Of a stretch of 64,000 nt of DNA, positions 9,103 through 16,593 are shown in pieces. Both the position numbers and the translations under genes were made by a program. The notes beneath the pieces are model-generated. The model had not been told where the DNA came from, ran no database searches, and saw only the letters and a list, made by a program, of their open reading frames with translations. The stretch covers positions 3,450,001 to 3,514,000 of the forward strand of contig NZ_CP128846.1 of the NCBI RefSeq assembly GCF_030388665.1, given 5' to 3'. The DNA is from Streptomyces flavofungini. GTDB lineage: Bacteria > Actinomycetota > Actinomycetes > Streptomycetales > Streptomycetaceae. The first letter of the stretch is position 1. Every line of letters begins with the position of its first letter.

Positions 9103-9600
9103 GTGACCCAGACCAGCGACAACGTCACCTGGCTGACCCAGGAGGCGTACGACCAGCTCAAGGCCGAGCTGGAGTACCTGTCTGGTCCTGCGCGCACCGA
9201 GATCGCGTCCAAGATCGCGGCGGCGCGTGAGGAAGGCGACCTGCGCGAGAACGGCGGGTACCACGCGGCCAAGGAGGAGCAGGGCAAGCAGGAGCTCCGT
9301 GTCCGCCAGCTCACCCAGCTCCTGGAGCATGCCAAGGTCGGTGAGGCACCGTCCGTGGACGGCGGCGTCGCCCCCGGCATGGTCGTCACGATCGCCTTCG
9401 ACGGCGACGAGGACGACACGCTGACCTTCCTGCTGGCCTCCCGGGAGTACGCCAGCGGCGACATCGAGACGTACTCCCCGCAGTCGCCGCTCGGCGCCGG
9501 CGTCAACGGCAAGAAGATCGGCGAGGACGCCCAGTACGAACTGCCGAACGGCAAGATGGCCTCCGTCAAGGTCCTCGAGGCCAAGCCGTACCAGGGCTGA
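9103..9600 (+). CDS. greA: transcription elongation factor GreA
   Basis: 165 residues starting at GTG, with GAGGAG at 9092-9097. The N-terminal coiled coil carries the GDLRENGGYHAAKEEQ tip, whose acidic residues reach into the RNA polymerase secondary channel and stimulate cleavage of backtracked RNA. The C-terminal FKBP-like domain follows from about residue 90 (ending KVLEAKPYQG). The central region is slightly longer than in E. coli GreA, as is usual in actinobacteria. Two strong tandem hairpins follow the stop codon. Confidence 0.96.
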   Translation: MTQTSDNVTWLTQEAYDQLKAELEYLSGPARTEIASKIAAAREEGDLRENGGYHAAKEEQGKQELRVRQLTQLLEHAKVGEAPSVDGGVAPGMVVTIAFDGDEDDTLTFLLASREYASGDIETYSPQSPLGAGVNGKKIGEDAQYELPNGKMASVKVLEAKPYQG

Positions 9601-9610
9601 GCCCCCGCCC

Positions 9611-9638
9611 GGGTCCTCGGACCCGGGCCCGAGGACCC
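9611..9638. terminator. first hairpin after greA
   Basis: Perfect 10-bp stem GGGTCCTCGG/CCGAGGACCC with an 8-base loop, 10 bases past the greA stop. There is no clear U tract, as is common for Streptomyces terminators. Confidence 0.7.
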
Positions 9639-9651
9639 TCGGGACACCGAA

Positions 9652-9680
9652 GACCCCCGGCGCGGATCGCGCCGGGGGTC
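9652..9680. terminator. second hairpin after greA
   Basis: Perfect 13-bp stem GACCCCCGGCGCG/CGCGCCGGGGGTC with a 3-base loop, followed by TCGTG. It lies between greA and the convergent secreted-protein gene, so it can act in both directions. Confidence 0.8.
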
Positions 9681-9716
9681 TCGTGCGTCGCGGGTGTCAC
9701 CCGCGTCCCACGGGTG

Positions 9717-10097
9717 TTACCGGCATTCGAGGTAGATGCCGCCGGACTGCTTCACGTCCACCCGGTTGTTGGTCCTCGTGCCGGACAGGAAGGTCTTGAA
9801 GGCGCCCCGGGTGGGGCACTTCACGGACGTGTTGATGCTGCCCAGCGAGCTGGGCGACACGTTCTGGCACTTGTTGGTGAGCTGCACCCAGCCGGAGAGC
9901 GTCTGGCCGAGCAGCGAGACGCAGACCTTCTTGTAGCCCTCGTAGAACCCGCTGCCCCACACCTTGCCGTTCTGGACCTTCGGGGTGTACGCGATCAGCT
10001 CGAGCTCCTGGGCCGCGGCCGACGACTGCGCCGTCGCGCCCATCACCATTCCGGCCGCCATCACGGCCGCGGCCGCGGTCATCCGCACCTTGGACAT
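9717..10097 (-). CDS. small secreted four-cysteine protein (paralogue A)
   Basis: 126 residues. The ATG at 10097 follows GAGGGGA. A signal peptide (basic MSKVR, Ala/Met/Val core, likely cleavage after SSAAA near residue 29) precedes a mature domain of about 97 residues with four cysteines (in KKVC, NKCQN, KCPT and the C-terminal ECR), likely two disulphides. The motif NGKVWGSGFYEGYKKVCV is nearly identical in the neighbouring gene. No known fold is recognised. It is a recent tandem duplicate of the next gene. Confidence 0.85.
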   Translation of the reverse strand: MSKVRMTAAAAVMAAGMVMGATAQSSAAAQELELIAYTPKVQNGKVWGSGFYEGYKKVCVSLLGQTLSGWVQLTNKCQNVSPSSLGSINTSVKCPTRGAFKTFLSGTRTNNRVDVKQSGGIYLECR

Positions 10098-10156
10098 GCT
10101 GTTCCCCTCGCTCCTACGGTCGGTCGCGCCCTGGCCGGTCACCTGCACTTGACGAA

Positions 10157-10543
10157 TCACCTGCACTTGACGAAGCGCGGCGCCGAGTCCTTGATGTCCT
10201 TGCGGTTGTTGGTCCGGGTGCCCGAGAGCAGGGTCCGGAAGATGCCCTCCCTGGGGCACTTGGCGCCGACGGTGATGCTGCCCAGCGAGCTGGGCGACAC
10301 GTTCTGGCACTTGCTCGTCACCGGAATCGGCGGGATGGTCCCGAAGCTCTCCTGGAGCAGCGTGACGCAGACCTTCTTGTAACCCTCGTAGAACCCGCTG
10401 GCCCACACCTTGCCGTTCTGTGCCTTGGGCTGGTACGCCACCAGCTCCAACTCCTGGGCCGCGGCGGACGACTGGGACGCCGCCCCCGTCACCATCGCGG
10501 CCGCCATCACGGCCGCGGCCGCCCCCATCCGCACCTTCGACAT
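10157..10543 (-). CDS. small secreted four-cysteine protein (paralogue B)
   Basis: 128 residues, 59 bases upstream of its paralogue on the same strand. The ATG follows a GAGGGGA site. The signal peptide is almost identical, as are QELEL, NGKVW.SGFYEGYKKVCV, KCQNVSPSSLGSI and LSGTRTNNR, and the four cysteines are conserved. Divergence is concentrated in the loop between the first two cysteines (ESFGTIPPIPVTS here) and at the C-terminus, the pattern expected of variable binding loops. The function is unknown. A shared promoter probably lies in 10544-10840. Confidence 0.85.
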   Translation of the reverse strand: MSKVRMGAAAAVMAAAMVTGAASQSSAAAQELELVAYQPKAQNGKVWASGFYEGYKKVCVTLLQESFGTIPPIPVTSKCQNVSPSSLGSITVGAKCPREGIFRTLLSGTRTNNRKDIKDSAPRFVKCR

Positions 10544-10841
10544 GGTCTTCCCCTCGTTGGTCGTACGTCGGTGGGCCGGACCGGCCGGGGCGCGCCACCC
10601 GGACGTTCTCGGCGTCTGTAGCCTCCAGCCCCGCGCGCCCCGGCAGTACCCCCCACCCAGGGGATCTTTCGCGCCACACCCGACGCACTTTCCTTCCGAG
10701 CATTCATGTTCATGTCACTCGGAGTTCACCTTCCGCGTCGCACCATCTTGGGCGTACGCAGCCTGATCACGTAGTCACTGCCGTGATGGACCACTGGCTG
10801 CGCACTCACCACGGGGAAGCAGTGAGACACGGGGGTCAACT

Positions 10842-11534
10842 GTGATTTCGGTCGGTGTCATCGCGCGCGGCGGACCGGAACGGGCGGAGCTGCGCGCCGC
10901 CCTGGAGGCGGACGGGCGGCATCGGGTCGCCGACGAGGGCGAGCCGGGCCGGGAGGTGGCACTCGTGCGCCGCGCCCGGCCCCGGGTACTCGTGATCAGT
11001 CAGAGCGACGAGGAGTCGGCGGTCTCCGCGCTGCACCGGCTCGCCGCCGCGCCCGTGCCGGTGGCCGCCCTGCTGCTCGCGGGCCGGTTCACCTGCGGCG
11101 GCCTGCGGCGGATCCTGTCCTGCCGCCCGGCGGGCGTCCTGCACCGGGCCACCGCGGCCGCCCATCTGCCGTGGGCGGTCGCCGCGGCCGCCGCGGGCGG
11201 TCCCGTCCTCGGCCCCGAGTTGGTCGACGTGGTGGCCGGCGCCTGTCCGTGCCCCGGCTGCGCCCCGTCGGCGCGGGACGAGGCGCGGGCCCTGCTCACC
11301 ACCCTGTCCACGCGCGAGCTCGAAGTGCTCGAACTCGTCGGCGAGGGCCTGTCGAACCCGCAGATCGCCGCGGCCCTCACCATCAGCTCCGACACCGCCA
11401 AGGACCACGTCGGCAGCATCTGCGGCAAGCTCGGCCTCCGGGGCCGGCTCCAGGTGGCCCGCGTCGCCTGGCAGGCGGGCCTCACCGGACGCCCGGCCCC
11501 CGCGGGCGGCCCGGTGCATGCCGCCTGCGGGTGA
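10842..11534 (+). CDS. LuxR-family regulator with degenerate receiver domain
   Basis: 230 residues from GTG. The C-terminal part (about 150-215) is a LuxR/FixJ helix-turn-helix: LSTRELEVLELVGEGLSN, then TAKDHVGSICGKL. The N-terminal 120 residues are predicted alpha/beta like a receiver domain, but the acidic pair after strand 1 is missing (SVGVIARG) and the usual phospho-acceptor position reads VLVISQSD. It is therefore probably not phosphorylated and may be controlled by ligand, partner or abundance. No sensor kinase is adjacent. It is the last gene before the insertion elements and accessory island. Confidence 0.85.
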   Translation: MISVGVIARGGPERAELRAALEADGRHRVADEGEPGREVALVRRARPRVLVISQSDEESAVSALHRLAAAPVPVAALLLAGRFTCGGLRRILSCRPAGVLHRATAAAHLPWAVAAAAAGGPVLGPELVDVVAGACPCPGCAPSARDEARALLTTLSTRELEVLELVGEGLSNPQIAAALTISSDTAKDHVGSICGKLGLRGRLQVARVAWQAGLTGRPAPAGGPVHAACG

Positions 11535-11733
11535 GGGGCCCTGGCGGCGGGCGGCCGGGGCGGCAGCTCGACGCCCCCGGGCCGCAGAGCCGACGGTTGC
11601 CCTGGCAGCACTGGGCGGCGCGGAGGAGGCAGCCCGTCGCAGAGAAGGGGAAGCCGCTACCACTCCCAGGGCATCCCGGATTGGCCGATCACGAACAGGA
11701 TTCTGATGGGCAGGGCTGTATTGAAGCGCCTAA

Positions 11734-12593
11734 GACGTCATTTCATTTGGCGATTCTGCGATGGCATATGAGGGTTGCCGCGATGGCGGTGAAGGCGAGG
11801 AAGTGCTCGGGCTTGCGTTCGTATCGGCGGTGGAGTCGGCGGCAGCCCGACAGCCAGGACACCGTCCGTTCCACGACCCAGCGGTGCCGACCCAGGCGCT
11901 GGGAAGACTCAGTGCCCTTGCGTGCGATGCGGTGGGTGATCTGCCGTAAAGAGAGCCAGCGTCGCAGGTGGGGGTAGTCGTACCCCTTGTCGCCGTGGAG
12001 CTTGGCGGGCCGCCGACGCCTGGGGCCGCGGCGGGAGCGGACGGGCGGGATACCGCGGACCAGCGGGATGAGGGCCTGGCTGTCGTGGAGGTTGGCGGCG
12101 GAGATTCCGAGCGAGAGAGGCAGGCCGTGACGGTCGACGATCAGGTGGATTTTCGATCCGTTCTTGCCGCGGTCGGTCGGATTCGGTCCCGTCAGCCGCC
12201 CCCTTTGAGGGCGCGGACGCTGACTGAGTCGATCGCACAGCGCGACCAGTCCAGCTCACCGCGGGAGCCGAGCTCATCGAGGACAAGGCGATGGAGCTTG
12301 GCCCACACCCTCGCCTCGGACCACTCGGTGAACCGGCGGAAAGCGGTCACTCCCGAAGGGCCGAAGCCCGGCGGCAGTTGGTTCCACGTGCAGCCCGAGG
12401 TGGCGACGAAGATGATCGCGGCCAGCACCTCCCGGTCCCCATGCCGACGGCGACCGCCGCCCTGCGGACGCTCCGGCGCCGGCGGCACCACCCGCTCGAA
12501 CAGCTCCCACAGATCATCTGGAGCCATTCGCTCAACAAGCGAAGAAGTCACCGTCCCAGGCTGCCGCAAGATCACACCAAACGAAATGGCGTC
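11734..12593 (-). mobile_element. IS5-like insertion sequence (IS427-type), element 1
   Basis: About 860 bp. Imperfect terminal inverted repeats begin GACGTCATTTCATTTGG (left) and GACGCCATTTCGTTTGG (right, read inward). A TAA triplet flanks both ends (11731-11733 and 12594-12596), which fits the TNA target duplications of this group. The transposase lies on the minus strand in two frames. The right end touches the terminal repeat of element 2 (12597), so element 1 inserted at the very edge of that older element. Confidence 0.85.
11743..12575 (-). CDS. IS5-like transposase, two frames joined by probable -1 frameshift
   Basis: The first frame (GTG at 12575 to a TGA at 12192) encodes 127 residues with DLWELFERVVPP, WNQLPPGFG and DWSRCAIDSVSVRALKGGG, which include the first catalytic Asp. 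At AAAGGGGGC (minus strand, around 12198-12206) a -1 slip continues without interruption into LTGPNPTDRGKNGSK, HGDKGYDYPHL (second Asp) and WVVERTVSWL (Glu), ending at 11743. The complete DDE triad and the slippery G5 run suggest programmed frameshifting, as used by this IS group, rather than decay. Confidence 0.8.
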
Positions 12594-12632
12594 TAAGGCT
12601 TGTCCCGCAAAAGGATCTTGGGCCTGGAGGTC

Positions 12633-13387
12633 CTATCCGGCGAGGTTGAGGTTGTGCAGGCGTGCGATGCCAAGCATGGCGTGATGGACACCGTTGCCCT
12701 TGACGCGGCAGTCACGGAGGATCTTCCAGGTCTTCATGTGGGCAAAGGTGTGCTCGACACGAGCGCGGACCTGCTTGTGTGGTGTTTCCAGTCGGGGAGT
12801 TCCTCGCCTCTGCGGCGGCGGTGGGGCATGACGAGACCGGTGCCCGGATAGCCGCCGTCGGCGATCGTCATCGTCCTGCCGACGGCGGCTTTGGCGCCGG
12901 ACTGCTCCCATGCCCTGCAGTCGTTGCGGTTGCCCGGCAGAGGCCGGCCGATCACGACGATCCGGTGGGTGTCGGCGTCGATGACGACCTGGTGGTTGGT
13001 GGAGTACCTGTAGTTCTTGGACTGCTCGGCGATGGTGTGGTCACGGGTCGGGACCAGGGTGCTGTCCACGATGAGTACGGCGTCTTTGGCGAAGCGGCGC
13101 CGGGGCTGCAGTGCCAGGAGCGGACCGAGGTGGTCGATGATGCGATCGGCAGCGGACTTGGAGATGCCGAACAGCGGAGCAAGCTGGCGCATCGTCAAGT
13201 TCGTGCGCCAGTACGCCGTGACCAGCAGTGTCCTGTCTGCCAGCGACAGGCTCCACGGTCTGCCCCGGCGGGTAGCGGCAGCCCCCTTGCGATGCAGCAC
13301 CGTCACCAGTTTGGTGAACTGGCGCGGGCTCAGCCCGGTGAACGGGGCTATCCAGGACGGCTCCGACGCCGTGATCACACCAGCCAC
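12633..13387 (-). pseudogene. IS5-like transposase of element 2, frameshifted
   Basis: The first part (GTG at 13387) reads MAGVITASEPSWIAPFTGLS, a helix-turn-helix around RQLAPLFGISKSAADRIID, VLIVDSTLVPT (first Asp) and TIADGGYPGTG (second Asp), then loses frame after LPDWK near 12785. The rest, in another frame, contains HKQVRARVEHTFAHMKTWKIL (catalytic Glu) and ends at 12633. The joint appears a few residues shorter than in relatives and no slippery run is evident, so this is probably decay rather than programmed shifting. Confidence 0.75.
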
Positions 13388-13440
13388 GGCAAGATCATTG
13401 CATCAGCGGTCGGCGGCTACCGGAGTTCAAGGGGTGCGGG

Positions 13441-14067
13441 CTAGCTTGCCGTTGCGGTTCGCACTCCCAAGGACACCAGTACAGCTCCCGCCAGCCGACT
13501 CATCCCACGCCGGAATCGAGGCGTGTCGATCACCGTGCGCGCGGCGGCAACCACCGACGTCCAGAACAGCATCCACACCAGGAAGATGATCACATGCGCG
13601 ACCGCGAGCATCGCGATCTGCGGCGCGATGGGGCGGCCAGCGGAGAGGAACTGCGGGACGAGGGTGAGATAGACCGATGCGGCCTTCGGATTGAGGACGT
13701 TGGACCACAGCCCCTGCCCGAAGCCCCCAAGTCCAGCCCAGGGCAAACGCCACCGGACCTGCTTGGTCGTCTCGACGCCGCGGCGCGCTGAGCGCCATGT
13801 GGTCACGCCCAGCCAGACGAGGTAGATGCCGCCCAGGAGTTTCACCACCGTCAACGCCTGGGCCGACGACATGACCAGGGCCGACAAGCCGACCGCGGCA
13901 AGCGTTGCGTGCACCAGGAGCCCGCACGCGGAGCCGAACATGACGAGCACGCCATCAGACCGCGAACCAGCGATCACGCGCTGCGTGACGAGAGTGAAGC
14001 TGGTCCCAGGAATCAACGTCAGGGGTGTGACCGCGACCATGAAGCCGAGTACCTGATGCCACTGCAC
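13441..14067 (-). CDS. LysE/RhtB-family amino-acid exporter, passenger within IS element
   Basis: 208 residues from GTG at 14067. The family signature is present: an N-terminal helix with TPLTLIPGTSFTLVTQRVIAGSRSDGV, then GLLVHATLAAVGLSALV, KLLGGIYLVWLGVTTWRS, a basic cytoplasmic loop, GLWSNVLNPKAASVYLTLVPQF and two further helices, about six in all. RhtB-type carriers export amino acids such as homoserine, threonine or lysine, or related metabolites. It lies between the ends of a disrupted IS element on the transposase strand and may have travelled with it. The substrate cannot be predicted. Confidence 0.88.
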   Translation of the reverse strand: MQWHQVLGFMVAVTPLTLIPGTSFTLVTQRVIAGSRSDGVLVMFGSACGLLVHATLAAVGLSALVMSSAQALTVVKLLGGIYLVWLGVTTWRSARRGVETTKQVRWRLPWAGLGGFGQGLWSNVLNPKAASVYLTLVPQFLSAGRPIAPQIAMLAVAHVIIFLVWMLFWTSVVAAARTVIDTPRFRRGMSRLAGAVLVSLGVRTATAS

Positions 14068-14175
14068 ACGACGAGCATAGGCAACGAGAACACCCCCAAG
14101 GGCCAGTTCGCCGCCGGTTCTTCCAGCGCCAGACCCCTACGTCCACTTCCACTCGAAGATCATTGCGGGACAAGC

Positions 14176-14970
14176 CTAGGCGCCGTCAATCCGGTACCTG
14201 ACCCAGGTATGGGCTGCTTCTTCCATTGCCCCTAGCCACTCAGCCTGAAAGTCGATAGCCCTTTGCCGGTACAGGCGCCACATGGCCTTGGCGAAAGCAT
14301 CGAGCGCTTTGGGGTCTGCGGCTTCCCACGCGTGGCATTGTGCAGCCCAGGATTCTGCGTAGGCCGGAGTGTGCCCGCCAGAGATGAGCTGAACGACTAG
14401 GGTAGCGGGATCGATGAAGCCCGCTCCTCGGGTCGGCCAAGACCAGTCAACGACCCATGTTCGATCGGTCCCGATCATGATGTTGCTGGGGTTGATGTCC
14501 GTGTGTAGCAAGGTTGCGCCCCGGAACAGCTCAGCTTCCGACTCATTGTCGGCGAAGGTGTCCCAGCGTTCTTCGATCCAGTCCAGCGCAACCGTTGGTA
14601 CAGGAATTTTCGCGATGTGATTCAAAGCTTCGATAACCGCGGGGAGATCCGTAGTACCTGGATCGAAGGATGCCATGCGGCCGTCGACGACCTCGAACCC
14701 GAGGATCACCCAGCCCTCGCCATCGACACTCCACATCAGTTGCGGCGCTACCGACTGAACGAACGGGGCAATGTCCCTCTCCTTGGTGAGGGACTCCAGC
14801 CGTGCCCCGGGATCGTTGAACATGCCCTTGACGAAGAACTGCCCGTGCTCGGCGTGGATGATCGCAGCGTAGTCAGAGCTGAATCCGCTCGCAGGACGCC
14901 TCACTCGTGTGACGTCGCCGGTGTGCGGGTGGATCAGTTCCCGAAAGTGGGGGTCTGGCAGATCATCCAC
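14176..14970 (-). CDS. APH/choline-kinase-fold phosphotransferase
   Basis: 264 residues. The GTG at 14970 is chosen for its AGGAGG seven bases upstream and its position 20 bases after the radical SAM stop. Lys48 (FFVKG) fits the ATP-binding lysine, HTDINPSN at 156-163 is the Brenner catalytic loop (Asp158, Asn163), and DWSW at 175-178 supplies the metal-binding Asp. This aminoglycoside phosphotransferase/kinase fold phosphorylates small molecules or, in some peptide clusters, modifies or silences a product. As the last gene of the radical SAM string it may act on the same product. The stop codon TAG shares its G with the tip of IS element 2, so the C-terminus may have been altered by the insertion. 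Confidence 0.85.
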   Translation of the reverse strand: MDDLPDPHFRELIHPHTGDVTRVRRPASGFSSDYAAIIHAEHGQFFVKGMFNDPGARLESLTKERDIAPFVQSVAPQLMWSVDGEGWVILGFEVVDGRMASFDPGTTDLPAVIEALNHIAKIPVPTVALDWIEERWDTFADNESEAELFRGATLLHTDINPSNIMIGTDRTWVVDWSWPTRGAGFIDPATLVVQLISGGHTPAYAESWAAQCHAWEAADPKALDAFAKAMWRLYRQRAIDFQAEWLGAMEEAAHTWVRYRIDGA

Positions 14971-14990
14971 GCCGGTCCTCCTAGGGCGGA

Positions 14991-15905
14991 CTAGTTCCTC
15001 GGGGGGCACCCGGTGCCCGGACTCCCTGGCTTGCAAGCGGCGTTCGGGTCGCATCGGGGGTCACACGGGTTGTTCGGGACGCAGTCAGGGCGGCACGCCC
15101 TGGTCTCGTCCCCACGTGCGGCTTGGATGTGGGATGTCGCCTCCCTCATCTCAGGGCTGCTCAGGATAGAGGCCATAGACCCTGCGCGTACGTTCCCGGT
15201 GGCCAGCCACGTTGAGAACACACACGGAGAGACGACACCGTTGGGGCCCACGGAGGCCACTCCGTCCCCGCAGTGCCCGCACAGCTCCGCAGCGTCAGGG
15301 GCCTGACCGGAGGACGTGCCGCGGCCAAAGGGCCGAACGTGGTCGACACCGATGTCGGTCACTCCTAGGGACTCAAGATCCCGTCGGGCCGCCTCGGTGT
15401 CCTGAGTGTTGTCCGTGGCGACGATCCCCACCCGTAAGGGTGTGCCCTGGGCAAGCGCCTTGATGATGTTCTTTCGGGTCCGTGCATGGGTTCTGCGGCC
15501 CGTGACCGCGTTGTGTTCGGCGGCCTGGTCGGAGTAGTACGAGGTGGCCAGTGACGCGCCTTCTTGACGCAGTTGCTCCCACCAGGCTTCGGAGACGTGG
15601 ACTAGGTTGCTGTAGATCTCCGCCTTCAGCCCCTTGGTGAGGGCGAAGTCAAAGATCTCGATCCCGTGCGGGTGCATCGTCGGTTCGCCGCCGATGAGTT
15701 GCACGTCAGACACACCGAGGTCCGCAGCTTCGCTGATCACCCTGAGCCAGTCCTCACGCTCCATGGAGCCGTGATCACCGTCGGGGCCCGACTGGTTGTA
15801 ACAGTGAGTACAGCTCAGTTGGCACTTGCGGGTGAGGTCGAGCCAGAGCATCCCCGGAGGCTGAAGCTCCTCGGATTTCGCTCGCTCTGCGATTGGTGCA
15901 GACAT
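14991..15905 (-). CDS. radical SAM/SPASM peptide-modifying enzyme
   Basis: 304 residues. The ATG at 15905 follows AAGGGAGAG; an in-frame extension to 16100 is not convincing. Cys28-x3-Cys32-x2-Cys35 (CQLSCTHC) binds the SAM-cleaving 4Fe-4S cluster and GGEPTMHP at 72-79 is the usual GGE motif. The C-terminus has a SPASM-type array of nine cysteines (209, 212, 228, 271, 275, 281, 285, 291, 300) with the typical VGPNGVVSPC, suited to auxiliary Fe-S clusters. SPASM enzymes usually modify ribosomal peptides by thioether, C-C or C-O linkage. A 26-residue four-cysteine peptide is encoded 290 bases upstream on the same strand and is the obvious substrate candidate. Confidence 0.9.
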   Translation of the reverse strand: MSAPIAERAKSEELQPPGMLWLDLTRKCQLSCTHCYNQSGPDGDHGSMEREDWLRVISEAADLGVSDVQLIGGEPTMHPHGIEIFDFALTKGLKAEIYSNLVHVSEAWWEQLRQEGASLATSYYSDQAAEHNAVTGRRTHARTRKNIIKALAQGTPLRVGIVATDNTQDTEAARRDLESLGVTDIGVDHVRPFGRGTSSGQAPDAAELCGHCGDGVASVGPNGVVSPCVFSTWLATGNVRAGSMASILSSPEMREATSHIQAARGDETRACRPDCVPNNPCDPRCDPNAACKPGSPGTGCPPRN

Positions 15906-16092
15906 GCTCACTCTCCCTTGAGGTGAAGGTGCGGTGCCTGTCCATGCCACGTCGGCGCGAGACCAACGCTTCTTGCGCTCCCCTGGGCAGGGGTCTTCGA
16001 CCTGTCCGGCCACCACCGTCACGCAGTCGGCCGGACAGGAGCCTTTGAGGCCCCGGCCGGAGAGAGGGGCCGCGCTCGCCAGCCGGGGCCGT

Positions 16093-16126
16093 GCTCGCAC
16101 CCGCTGCCCCGAAGGCAGGTGCGAGC
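16093..16126. promoter_or_regulatory. hairpin between the cysteine peptide gene and the radical SAM gene
   Basis: A perfect 9-bp stem GCTCGCACC/GGTGCGAGC encloses a 16-base loop that itself contains GCC/GGC. It lies between the peptide stop (16195) and the radical SAM start (15905). In peptide-antibiotic operons a hairpin here often lets most transcripts stop after the precursor gene, so that peptide outnumbers enzyme. A second, looser inverted repeat (GGCCCCGGC/GCCGGGGCC) lies at about 16052-16090. Confidence 0.5.
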
Positions 16127-16194
16127 GGGAAGCCCAGCCGTTACTACCGCTCGGGGCAGTCCAAGCGGTCCCCCCCGACTGGGCGGGTCGAGAG

Positions 16195-16275
16195 TCAGAG
16201 GAAGATCGGAGGCTTAGGGGCGCCGCACGACATGCAGCTGCGGCCCTGGATCTGGCCGCCGCATGGACATTTCAT
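16195..16275 (-). CDS. 26-residue four-cysteine peptide, candidate radical SAM substrate
   Basis: A tiny gene: ATG at 16275, stop TGA at 16195-16197, preceded by GCGAGGA seven bases upstream. It overlaps the stop of the previous open frame by ATGA, so it is likely translated by coupling. The product has cysteines at 3, 5, 14 and 17 (KCPCGG near the N-terminus, SCMSCG in the middle) and ends in the hydrophobic tail APKPPIFL. The spacing could support two thioether or disulphide bridges, or one metal site like a very small zinc ribbon. Upstream of a SPASM enzyme and separated from it by a hairpin, it is a good candidate for a RiPP precursor. No leader longer than two residues precedes the first cysteine, which is unusual for a RiPP. 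Confidence 0.6.
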   Translation of the reverse strand: MKCPCGGQIQGRSCMSCGAPKPPIFL

Positions 16276-16550
16276 GGAATTGTCCTCGCTGTTGCGCAGC
16301 CGAATCGAGCCGTTGTTTCCACGACCGGGAGGACCCAAGTCGCTCGGCTGATTGCTCTTCTGATCGTCGGCATAGCCACTTTGAAGCGTCTCGCCAAGGA
16401 GCCTATGGTTTCCCTCTGTTTGAGGTGGAGAGTTGCGAGGACATCCGGCGAGGGCAGATCCACAGTGGTCAATGCGCCTCTGGTTGCCGTCAGGCGAGAA
16501 GAGTAGGCGTCCCGGCCAGATACCGGACAGGCTCTGACCGGGGCCGTCAC
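16272..16550 (-). CDS. small protein with possible helix-turn-helix
   Basis: 92 residues from GTG at 16550 (AGGTGAG upstream). The segment at about 48-70 (IGSLARRFKVAMPTIRRAISRA) reads like a helix-turn-helix of the resolvase/transposase type. The remainder is featureless. The stop overlaps the ATG of the four-cysteine peptide (ATGA), which supports real translation. It could instead be only a leader frame for that peptide. No family is recognised. Confidence 0.4.
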   Translation of the reverse strand: MTAPVRACPVSGRDAYSSRLTATRGALTTVDLPSPDVLATLHLKQRETIGSLARRFKVAMPTIRRAISRATWVLPVVETTARFGCATARTIP

Positions 16551-16593
16551 CCGCTCACCTGCCGCCGTAGGGATCAGATCAGCGGGGGTTCAT

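Larger units (their letters stand above)
12597..14176. mobile_element. IS5-like element 2, disrupted, with a LysE-family gene between its ends
   Basis: The inverted ends are GGCTTGTCCCGCAAAAGGATCTT (from 12597) and, read inward from 14176, GGCTTGTCCCGCAATGATCTT. The transposase occupies 12633-13387 and is frameshifted. The 11-mer aagatcattgc occurs both at 13391-13401, beside the transposase start, and at 14156-14166, inside the right end. The segment between, about 755 bp, carries a LysE exporter gene. The simplest reading is that a foreign segment entered the end of the IS, with the 11-mer duplicated or used as microhomology. Confidence 0.7.

Noticed and set aside
10410..10845. Plus-strand frames upstream of the LuxR gene
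   Set aside because: They are antisense to the secreted protein and continue through its promoter; no ribosome site or domain.
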